11,586 bases of DNA. Source: Azovibrio restrictus (GTDB lineage Bacteria > Pseudomonadota > Gammaproteobacteria > Burkholderiales > Rhodocyclaceae). Positions 5,806-11,586 of this stretch are shown here, in pieces. The position numbers and the translations under genes were made by a program. Numbering within the stretch: the first letter of the stretch is position 1; each line of letters starts with the position of its first letter. The notes below the pieces were generated by a model. The model was not told the DNA's origin. It was given only the letters and a program-made list of their open reading frames with translations, and did not search any database. The stretch spans positions 1 through 11,586 of the forward strand of contig QKDJ01000304.1 in assembly GCA_003252145.1 (NCBI GenBank), given 5' to 3'.

Positions 5806-6645
5806 ATGAATGCAGCAGTAAGAACAGCCGCCATCAGCGACACCGAGCCATACAAACAGGAAGTCGCCATTTCCCTCAAACACCTCAGGAAGACCTTCGA
5901 GGATGAGGATGGCAATTTGGTCGAGGTTATCCGGGACATCACCCTCGATGTGAGGGAAAAGGAATTCATCAGCATCGTCGGCCCCAGTGGCTGCGGCAAG
6001 ACGACGATGTTCAACATCATTTCCAGTCTGATCGAACCCAGCGACGGGGAAATCATCCTGCGCAAATGGCGCCCAAAGGAGCGTCGCGGCTCACAGATCG
6101 GCTACATGCTGCAGCGCGACCTGCTCTTTCCCTGGCGCACGATTCTCGACAACGTGTCCCTGGGACTGGAGCTGTCTGGCGCCAGCAAAGCCGAATGCCA
6201 CGACAAAGCCTATGACTATCTCTCCCGCTACGGCCTGGGCGACTTTGCCAAGGCCTATCCCAGCGCCCTGTCCGGCGGCATGCGCCAGCGCGCTGCCCTG
6301 ATCCGCACCCTGATCACCGACCCCGACATCATCCTGCTGGATGAACCCTTCTCTGCCCTTGATTACCAGACTCGCCTTGTCCTGGAGGACGAGATCGTCT
6401 CGATCCTGCGGGAGTTCGGCAAGACCGTGGTGCTGATCACCCACGACATCGGCGAGGCCATTGCCATGTCAGACCGCATCGCGGTCATGACCCAGCGTCC
6501 CACCATGGTCAAGAACCTTTACGACGTTGGCTTGGCGCGCCAGTACGGCTCCTGCATCAAGGCCCGCAGCGATGCCCGCTACCAAACCCTGTTTGACGAA
6601 ATCTGGGCCGATCTTGACATCCAACTTGGAGCACACCGCTCATGA
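5806..6645 (+). CDS. ABC transporter ATP-binding protein, nitrate/sulfonate/taurine class
   Basis: This cytoplasmic ATPase subunit powers the importer made with the next two gene products. The 279-residue protein has all the motor motifs: Walker A GPSGCGKTT (59-67), Q-loop at Gln103 (YMLQRDLLFPW), signature LSGGMRQR (155-162), Walker B IILLDE (175-180), D-loop SALD (183-186) and switch His213 (ITHDIGEA). The QRDLLFPW type of Q-loop and the ending DARYQTLFDEIWADL are typical of the SsuB/TauB/NrtD group (COG1116). The start is supported by GGGAG six bases upstream. It is the first gene of the operon and overlaps the permease gene by four bases (ATGA). Confidence 0.94.
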   Translation: MNAAVRTAAISDTEPYKQEVAISLKHLRKTFEDEDGNLVEVIRDITLDVREKEFISIVGPSGCGKTTMFNIISSLIEPSDGEIILRKWRPKERRGSQIGYMLQRDLLFPWRTILDNVSLGLELSGASKAECHDKAYDYLSRYGLGDFAKAYPSALSGGMRQRAALIRTLITDPDIILLDEPFSALDYQTRLVLEDEIVSILREFGKTVVLITHDIGEAIAMSDRIAVMTQRPTMVKNLYDVGLARQYGSCIKARSDARYQTLFDEIWADLDIQLGAHRS

Positions 6646-7472
6646 GCACCGTACTCACAGCCCCCAGTTCTCCCGCCGTAAAGAAGACCCGCACACCACG
6701 CCAGCGCAGGGCCCGTCAGATCATCCTGCAGGACAACGCCTGGCGCTGCGTGATCATCGGCCTGATCCTGCTCCTGTGGCAGACCGGCGTGGACCATAAA
6801 TTCATCGATCCCTTCCTGATGGGCTCACCGGCAGGTATTGGCGCCGAAGCCTGGCGCATGATGCTTTCCGGTCAGTTGCTAACTGACACCATGGCCACTG
6901 TAAAAGCCACCGTGATCGGCTTTCTGGGAGGCAGCATCCTGGGCTCCCTGAGCGGTCTTCTGCTTTGGTACTGCAAGCGACTGGCCCGCATCCTGGACCC
7001 GTTCCTGATCGCCCTCAACGGCCTGCCGAAAATTTCCCTGGCTCCCATGATCATCATCTGGTTCGGGTCCGGAATGTTTTCCAAGGTGGCCCTGGCCTTC
7101 ATCGCCACCTTCGTGGTGGCCACGCTGACAGCCTACCAAGGCTCCCACCAAATCGATCAGAGCCTGGTGAACCTGATGCGTTCCCTGGGCGCCAAGCAAC
7201 AGCAGATCTTCACCAAGCTGGTGGTCCCCGCCACCATGCCCTGGATCATCTCCGCCTTCCGTCTGAACATCGGCTTTGCCCTGATCGCCGAGATCGGCGG
7301 CGAATTCATTTCGTCAGACACGGGGCTGGGGCACCTGATCTTCGTCAACGGCAACCTCTTCAATCTCAATGCGGTCTGGGTCGGTGTCCTGGCCCTGATG
7401 GTCGTCGCCGTCGCCCTCTACCTGGTCGTGTCCCAAGTCGAGAAGCACCTCTTCTCTTGGTCCAGACAATAA
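6642..7472 (+). CDS. ABC transporter permease, SsuC/TauC class
   Basis: This inner-membrane permease forms the channel, probably as a homodimer. The 276-residue protein has a basic cytoplasmic N-terminus (residues 14-26, many Arg/Lys) and about six membrane helices (near 34-50, 87-108, 117-140, 145-165, 200-220 and 245-264). The EAA loop that docks on the ATPase is LMRSLGAKQQQIFTKLVVP (178-196), followed by the family's usual AEIGGEFISSDTGLGHLI (216-233). The start codon overlaps the ATPase stop, which implies coupled translation and equal amounts. A binding-protein gene follows after a short gap, completing the importer. Confidence 0.93.
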   Translation: MSTVLTAPSSPAVKKTRTPRQRRARQIILQDNAWRCVIIGLILLLWQTGVDHKFIDPFLMGSPAGIGAEAWRMMLSGQLLTDTMATVKATVIGFLGGSILGSLSGLLLWYCKRLARILDPFLIALNGLPKISLAPMIIIWFGSGMFSKVALAFIATFVVATLTAYQGSHQIDQSLVNLMRSLGAKQQQIFTKLVVPATMPWIISAFRLNIGFALIAEIGGEFISSDTGLGHLIFVNGNLFNLNAVWVGVLALMVVAVALYLVVSQVEKHLFSWSRQ

Positions 7473-7495
7473 GTTTTTACCCCAAGGAGCTACTC

Positions 7496-8479
7496 ATGAA
7501 AAAAGCCATCAAGAAACTGCTGGGCGCTGCCCTGCTATCCCTACCGCTACTCTCCGGAGTCCAGCAGGCACAGGCCAAAGATAGCGTCATGGTCGCCGAA
7601 GCTTTCCACTCCCTGCTGTATCTGCCGGTTTATGTGGCTCGCCACGAAGGCCTGTTCGCCAAACACGGCATCGAAGTACCCGTTGTCCGTTCGGCCGGGT
7701 CCGGCCCGGTTGCCCTGGCCTCGGTACTCTCCGGAGAAGCCCAGTTCTCCGTACATGGTCCCGAGCATGTGGGCTTTGCCCGGGAGCGAGGTGGCCAGGC
7801 CACCGCCATCAGCGCGGTCGCCAACAGCGCCCCTGTATGGGTCCTTGCCCGCAAGGATCTACAGTTCTCCGGCCCTGCTGACCTGAAGGGCAAGCGGATT
7901 GCTGTCGGGCTGGCCCCCGGAACCTCCAATACCCTGATCAAACGCCTGCTTCAGGACAACAAGCTGAAGATCGGCACCGATGTCCGGATCACCGAAGTCC
8001 AGAACATGCTGGAGCTTGGCCCGGTCCTGTCCGGCAACGCCGACATCGCCGTGGCTTACCAGCCGCTGGTTGAACAGGGGTTGGCCCAGGGACTGAAGAT
8101 CGTCCACGACTTTACCGCCGACTATCCGGAATACGCCTTCTCCACCATCAACACCTCGCAAAAGCTGGTTGATGGCAATCCGGATCTGGTCAAGCGCTTC
8201 GTGGCCGCCATCAATGACTCCCTGATCCTCATTCACAGCAAGCCCGAGATCGCCAAGGCCGTCGCCCGCAAGGAGTTTGACAGTCTGGATGCCGCCACCG
8301 TGAATGCCGCCGTTCAGCGCATGATCGATCGCAACGTCTACCCGCCTTCCGTGCTGATCACCAAGAAGGCCTTTGATAATGCCATTGGCATGCAGCAGTT
8401 CGTCGGCAACATCAAGGGCGAAATGCACTACGAAGACCTGGTTAACTCCAGCTTTGCCAAGGCTGCCATGGGCCAGTAA
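7496..8479 (+). CDS. ABC transporter periplasmic substrate-binding protein (SsuA/NMT1-THI5-like)
   Basis: This soluble periplasmic receptor delivers ligand to the permease. The frame is open far upstream, but the ATG at 7496 has an AAGGAG-type ribosome site (7484-7489) and begins a clear signal peptide: Lys-rich start, hydrophobic core, AQA at 25-27. The mature 300 residues open with VMVAEAFHSLLYLPVYVARH (31-50) and EGLFAKHGIEV, the usual first lobe of the nitrate/sulfonate/THI5 group. ADLKGKRIAVGLAPGTSNTL (128-147) and NADIAVAYQP (181-190) follow. The family binds very different small ligands (sulfonates, nitrate, thiamine precursors, amides), so the ligand cannot be named. A strong hairpin follows the stop codon. 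Confidence 0.93.
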   Translation: MKKAIKKLLGAALLSLPLLSGVQQAQAKDSVMVAEAFHSLLYLPVYVARHEGLFAKHGIEVPVVRSAGSGPVALASVLSGEAQFSVHGPEHVGFARERGGQATAISAVANSAPVWVLARKDLQFSGPADLKGKRIAVGLAPGTSNTLIKRLLQDNKLKIGTDVRITEVQNMLELGPVLSGNADIAVAYQPLVEQGLAQGLKIVHDFTADYPEYAFSTINTSQKLVDGNPDLVKRFVAAINDSLILIHSKPEIAKAVARKEFDSLDAATVNAAVQRMIDRNVYPPSVLITKKAFDNAIGMQQFVGNIKGEMHYEDLVNSSFAKAAMGQ

Positions 8480-8486
8480 GCCCCCC

Positions 8487-8511
8487 GCCCATCGGCCTTA
8501 AGCCGATGGGC
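8487..8511 (+). other. Intercistronic hairpin after the binding-protein gene
   Basis: GCCCATCGGC (8487-8496) and GCCGATGGGC (8502-8511) form a perfect 10-bp stem with a CTTAA loop, beginning 7 bases after the stop codon of the binding-protein gene. A pyrimidine-rich stretch without a U run follows, so it is at most a partial terminator. Such hairpins often protect the upstream message and let the binding protein be made in excess over later genes. That role is inferred from position. Confidence 0.7.
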
Positions 8512-8548
8512 CGCTTCCCTTATCTCTCATTCCTTGTCTGGAGCCTCC

Positions 8549-9886
8549 ATGCTGCCCCAAACCATGCACGCCCTGCGCGACCTGTATGCCCAGAAAAAAA
8601 CCAGTCCCTCGGAAATTCTCACCGATCTCCTTGCCCTGATTGAGCGCAAGGAACCCGTCGTCAAGGCCTGGACCGAACTCCACGCCGAAGAAGCCCTGGC
8701 CAGCGCCAAGACTCTGGATCAGATGCTGACGCGCGCGGACACCCTCCCCTCGCTGTTCGGCATTCCCTATGGGGCCAAGGACATATTCCATACCGCCGGC
8801 TGGCGTACGGAGGCTGGCTCCAAGGTCCTCGCTGGATTCATTCCCCAGGACGATGCCACGGTCGTCACACGCCTGCGCACCGAACGCACCATCCTGCTGG
8901 GCAAGACAACCACTACTGAGTTTGCCAACTGGGGCGGGCCCCCGGCGACCACAAATGCCTGGAACTCGGCCCATACCCCCGGAGGTTCCAGCAGTGGCTC
9001 CGCCGCTGCCGTAGCCAGCGGCATGGCCCTGTTTGCCCTGGGCACTCAGACCGCAGGTTCCCTGACCCGACCTGCCGCCTATAACGGCCTGACCGTCCTC
9101 AAGCCCAGCTATGGGCGCATCAGCAAGGCCGGTGTCATTCCGGCCAGCATCTCCCTGGACCACATCAGTGCCTTCACCCGGGATGTGGAGGACACGACCC
9201 TGTTCTACAACGCCGTGGCAGGTCACGACCCCCTGGACCCCTGCTCCCTTTCCACCGCCGTCCTGCCCCTCACCCTGAAGGCTGCACCTCCTCCGGCCAT
9301 AGGCATACTCGACACCAGCTACTTCCGTGATGCCGACGCCGATGTCCTACGGAACTACGAAGCCGCCCTGAAAACCCTGTCCGAGGCCGGGTGCCGTCTG
9401 CTGGAAATCCCCACTCCTAAGGGTTTCGAAGCCCACCTGGACGCCCATGCCATGGTGATGCAGACCGAAGTCGCCCACTATCACCGTCGTTATTTCCCCG
9501 AACGAGCCGACGCCTACACCCCCTATCTACGTGATTACATTGCAGAGGGCCTGCAAATAACCGCCGACCGCTACATTGATGCCCAGGAGACCCGGCGTAG
9601 CTATCGCCTGCGTTTTGCTGAAGCCTTCGCGACCGTAGACCTGCTGGCTACGCCCTCCACCCCCACTACGGCCCCTCTGGGGCTGGAAGCCACCGGAACA
9701 CCGGCCTACAACCGCCCCTTCACCAGCCTGGGCATTCCCACCCTGGCCTTGCCCAACGGATTCGGAGACCAGGGCCTGCCCACCAGTCTGCAACTGGTTG
9801 CGCCGCTTCATCAGGAACAGCGCTTGATCGATGCGGGCTACCTGTACCAGCTCCTCACCGACTGGCATCTGCGTACACCTAAGTAA
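8549..9886 (+). CDS. Amidase-signature family hydrolase
   Basis: The 445-residue cytoplasmic enzyme has the Ser-cisSer-Lys triad of this family: Lys77 (IPYGAKDIF), Ser147 (PGGSSSGSAAAVASG) and nucleophile Ser171 (GTQTAGSLTRPAAYNG). The family consensus near the nucleophile is GTDTGGS, so Asp-to-Gln and Gly-to-Ala changes are present but the serine is kept. No gatB or gatC is nearby and the C-terminus is short, so a role in tRNA amidation is unlikely. The expected reaction is hydrolysis of a small amide or amide-like bond to acid plus ammonia or amine. I use the ATG at 8549 with GGAG (8540-8543). An in-frame TTG at 8534 lacks a site. The gene follows the importer and sits 6 bases before the tauE-like gene, so the imported compound is its probable substrate. 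Confidence 0.9.
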   Translation: MLPQTMHALRDLYAQKKTSPSEILTDLLALIERKEPVVKAWTELHAEEALASAKTLDQMLTRADTLPSLFGIPYGAKDIFHTAGWRTEAGSKVLAGFIPQDDATVVTRLRTERTILLGKTTTTEFANWGGPPATTNAWNSAHTPGGSSSGSAAAVASGMALFALGTQTAGSLTRPAAYNGLTVLKPSYGRISKAGVIPASISLDHISAFTRDVEDTTLFYNAVAGHDPLDPCSLSTAVLPLTLKAAPPPAIGILDTSYFRDADADVLRNYEAALKTLSEAGCRLLEIPTPKGFEAHLDAHAMVMQTEVAHYHRRYFPERADAYTPYLRDYIAEGLQITADRYIDAQETRRSYRLRFAEAFATVDLLATPSTPTTAPLGLEATGTPAYNRPFTSLGIPTLALPNGFGDQGLPTSLQLVAPLHQEQRLIDAGYLYQLLTDWHLRTPK

Positions 9887-9892
9887 TCGCTC

Positions 9893-10705
9893 ATGTCCCT
9901 CACCCTTCCTCTCCTCTGGCTCAGTTACGCCGGTATCGGAGCCCTGGCCGGCCTGCTGGCGGGGGCCTTCGGTATCGGCGGCGGCATTGTCGTGATTCCC
10001 GCGTTGCTGGTGGTCTTCGGTCTGCAGGAGCTCCCTCTGGATGTGGCCATGCGCCTGGCAGTAGGCACATCCCTTGCCACCATCGTGATCACGGGTTGTT
10101 CTTCAGCCTTTTCCCATTACCGAAATGGCAACGTGCTTTTCCACCGGGTGCTGCAGCTATTGCCCGGTCTGCTGTCCGGTGCCGTACTCGGGGTCTTCAT
10201 TGCCAACAGCCTGAGTGGCAGCGTCCTGCGGGCAGTTTTCGGCAGCTTCCTGATTCTGCTGGCACTGCATAATCTGTCTGGCTGGCCCCGGGTGCGACGG
10301 CGGATTTCGCCCTCCCCGGCGCAATCCGTACTGGCGGGAGGGGTGATCGGCAGCATATCCGCCCTTTTTGGTATCGGCGGCGGCACCCTGTGTGTTCCCT
10401 GGCTGACCAGCTGCGGCGAATCCCTCAAGCAGGCCATAGGCACCTCGGCGACCAGTGGTATTCCCAGTGCCCTGGTGGGCATGAGTACCTTCATTGTTCT
10501 GGGCTGGGAAACCCCTGGACTACCGGCAGGAGCCACCGGCTACGTGCTCTGGCCCGCCTTGCTGGGCATGGTTTGCACGAGTATTCCGTTTGCTCGCCTG
10601 GGGGCCTACTTCACCCATATCGCCCCTACCCGGCTGCTGCAACGGCTGTTCTCACTGGTTCTGCTAGGAGTTGGAGCCCGACTATTGCTGAAACATTTCT
10701 TCTGA
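9893..10705 (+). CDS. TauE/SafE family membrane permease
   Basis: This 270-residue inner-membrane protein has seven or eight hydrophobic helices and the internal duplication typical of the TauE/SafE (DUF81) family. FGIGGG occurs at 26-31 and again at 159-164, and each copy is followed by a GTS block (AVGTSLATI 56-64; AIGTSATSGIP 181-191). Characterised members are linked to export or movement of sulfite, sulfoacetate and other small organic anions. Only 6 bases separate it from the amidase gene and it has no clear ribosome site, so it is probably translated by coupling. A plausible job is to move the acid or anion released by the amidase, but the direction and substrate are unknown. Confidence 0.9.
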   Translation: MSLTLPLLWLSYAGIGALAGLLAGAFGIGGGIVVIPALLVVFGLQELPLDVAMRLAVGTSLATIVITGCSSAFSHYRNGNVLFHRVLQLLPGLLSGAVLGVFIANSLSGSVLRAVFGSFLILLALHNLSGWPRVRRRISPSPAQSVLAGGVIGSISALFGIGGGTLCVPWLTSCGESLKQAIGTSATSGIPSALVGMSTFIVLGWETPGLPAGATGYVLWPALLGMVCTSIPFARLGAYFTHIAPTRLLQRLFSLVLLGVGARLLLKHFF

Positions 10706-10740
10706 AAAAATGGGAAAAAGCGCAAGAAAACCTCAGGAAA

Positions 10741-10790
10741 GGCGGATGGGCAGCTGGCACTCCCGGAGAGTGCCAAGCTATCATCCAGCC
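10741..10790 (+). other. Long imperfect hairpin between the tauE-like and gntR-family genes
   Basis: The core TGGCACTC/GAGTGCCA (10755-10762 with 10768-10775; loop CCGGA) is perfect. It is extended by AGC/GCT past one bulged A, then GGATG/CATCC (10744-10748 with 10782-10786) and GGC/GCC (10741-10743 with 10788-10790). In all about 19 pairs form over 50 bases. No U tract follows. It may attenuate or process the message so that little regulator is made, or it may be the end of the operon, with gntR having its own promoter. Confidence 0.65.
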
Positions 10791-10836
10791 TTCTCTAGGG
10801 ATCACCCCGAACGAAACCAGCACAACGGATGACAAG

Positions 10837-11544
10837 GTGAAACGGCAGACCAATGCACTGGCTGAGCAAGTCTATCTAAGCGTCAAGCAGCGCATTTTCA
10901 ACTTCGAACTCATCCCCGGCGACCGCTTCACCGAGCAGGAAGTGGCTGCCCGCTGCAATGTTTCCCGAACGCCCGTACGGGATGCCCTATACCGGCTGGA
11001 ACGGGAAGGCTATCTGCAGGTAGCCTTCCGCAGCGGCTGGAGCGTGCGGCCCTTCGACTTCCAGCATTTCGGCGAGCTTTACGACCTGCGCATCGTGCTT
11101 GAACAGGCCGCTGCAACACGCCTGTGCAAGCAGGGCAATCCTGGAGACTTACAGGCCTTGCGGGATGTCTGGTGTATCAGCACAAGTGAGCGACTGTGGG
11201 ATGGGCCACAGGTACACGCCCTGGACGAGGCTTTTCATGAAACCCTGGTGGCCGCTGCCGGCAACGGGGAAATGACACGGGTACACCGGGAAATCACCGA
11301 GAAAATCCGCATCATCCGGCGTCTGGACTTCACCCGTTCCCAGCGCATTGATACCACTTATGACGAGCACCAGCAGATCCTCGACTTGCTGAACAAACGC
11401 AAAACCGCCCAGGTCTGTATCGCTTTACAGGGACATATCGAAGCCAGCAAAGCGGAGGTCAGAAAGATCACCCTGCACATGCTGCATGAGGCCCGCGCCC
11501 TGTCGGGTGCCGATAGAGCCCCCCCTTCCTCCAGCAATACCTGA
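10837..11544 (+). CDS. GntR-family transcriptional regulator, FadR subfamily with FCD domain
   Basis: A GTG at 10837 is the only reasonable start: the frame has no ATG between the tauE stop and the DNA-binding domain, and the GTG gives 235 residues, a normal length. The ribosome site is weak. Residues 7-70 form the winged helix (QRIFNFELIPGDRFTEQEVA; recognition part NVSRTPVRDALYRLEREGYL, 41-60). Residues about 76-215 form the FCD ligand domain, with the expected metal ligands Asp130 and His134 (DEAFH), His178 and His200 all present. FCD regulators usually repress catabolic or transport operons and release DNA on binding a small carboxylic ligand. Being the last gene of the ABC-amidase operon, it probably controls it through the CTTGTACACAAG site upstream. 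Confidence 0.92.
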   Translation: MKRQTNALAEQVYLSVKQRIFNFELIPGDRFTEQEVAARCNVSRTPVRDALYRLEREGYLQVAFRSGWSVRPFDFQHFGELYDLRIVLEQAAATRLCKQGNPGDLQALRDVWCISTSERLWDGPQVHALDEAFHETLVAAAGNGEMTRVHREITEKIRIIRRLDFTRSQRIDTTYDEHQQILDLLNKRKTAQVCIALQGHIEASKAEVRKITLHMLHEARALSGADRAPPSSSNT

Positions 11545-11585
11545 AGCCTTCCGGCTAGCATGGCCGAAATCACCCGATAGGCTTC
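11543..11585 (+). terminator. Candidate hairpin at the end of the regulator gene
   Basis: GAAGCCT (11543-11549, overlapping the stop codon) pairs with AGGCTTC (11579-11585), and CGGC/GCCG (11552-11555 with 11563-11566) forms an inner stem. The window ends here, so a following U tract cannot be seen. It may be the operon's terminator. Confidence 0.3.
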
Positions 11586-11586
11586 A

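Noticed and set aside
6965..7495. Extended frame upstream of the binding-protein start
   Set aside because: It runs inside the permease gene, and the ATG at 7496 has a clear ribosome site and signal peptide.
8549..9886. GatA subunit of glutamyl-tRNA(Gln) amidotransferase
   Set aside because: The protein is shorter than GatA, has a changed nucleophile motif, and gatB and gatC are absent. A transporter operon context fits a catabolic amidase better.
1..11586. CRISPR arrays, tRNA or rRNA genes, insertion-sequence ends, integrases
   Set aside because: No repeat-spacer pattern, cloverleaf, rRNA segment, transposase or integrase frame was seen on either strand.

Overview
The window looks like chromosomal DNA of a Gram-negative proteobacterium. 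It is moderately GC-rich, its genes are tightly packed with ATGA overlaps and GGAG-type ribosome sites, and it carries outer-membrane lipoproteins, phosphatidylglycerophosphatase A and PncC. A betaproteobacterium, perhaps of the Rhodocyclaceae, is my best guess, but this is an impression from gene content and not a proven placement.

Region 1 (1-3820, leftward). The first ~70 bases hold the start of a leftward gene cut by the window edge, with a conflict between its ribosome site and its long frame. Next, transcribed leftward from a promoter near 3700 to a clear intrinsic terminator at 176-202, is a four-gene envelope operon: a COG3014-type lipoprotein, a YcfL-like protein, an LpoB-like lipoprotein and a secreted CsgG/LpoB-like protein with a serine-rich insert. 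The ycfL-lpoB pair is also adjacent in E. coli, where LpoB activates PBP1b. Here the pair sits in a different, larger cassette.

Region 2 (3823-5282, rightward). A zinc-ribbon/DUF4870 membrane protein is followed by pgpA and pncC. The last two overlap by 4 bases and act in phospholipid synthesis and pyridine-nucleotide salvage.

Region 3 (5283-5805) is a 520-base gene-free stretch that is rich in signals. It holds a set of nested inverted repeats just after pncC, a cluster of eight CTTG/CAAG half-sites around the near-palindrome CTTGTACACAAG (GntR/FadR-like operator), an IHF-like site, a direct repeat, and a good sigma-54 (-24/-12) promoter placed correctly for the next gene.

Region 4 (5806-11586, rightward) is an accessory-type operon: ABC ATPase, permease and periplasmic binding protein of the nitrate/sulfonate/taurine class, an amidase-signature hydrolase, a TauE/SafE permease, and a GntR-family regulator with an FCD ligand domain. 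Strong hairpins lie between the binding protein and amidase genes and between the tauE-like gene and the regulator. My reading is a nitrogen-scavenging module. An amide-containing compound is imported by the ABC system, hydrolysed by the amidase, and the acid or anion left over is moved by the TauE/SafE protein. Control would be by nitrogen status (sigma-54) and by a specific ligand (GntR). The substrate cannot be read from the sequence.
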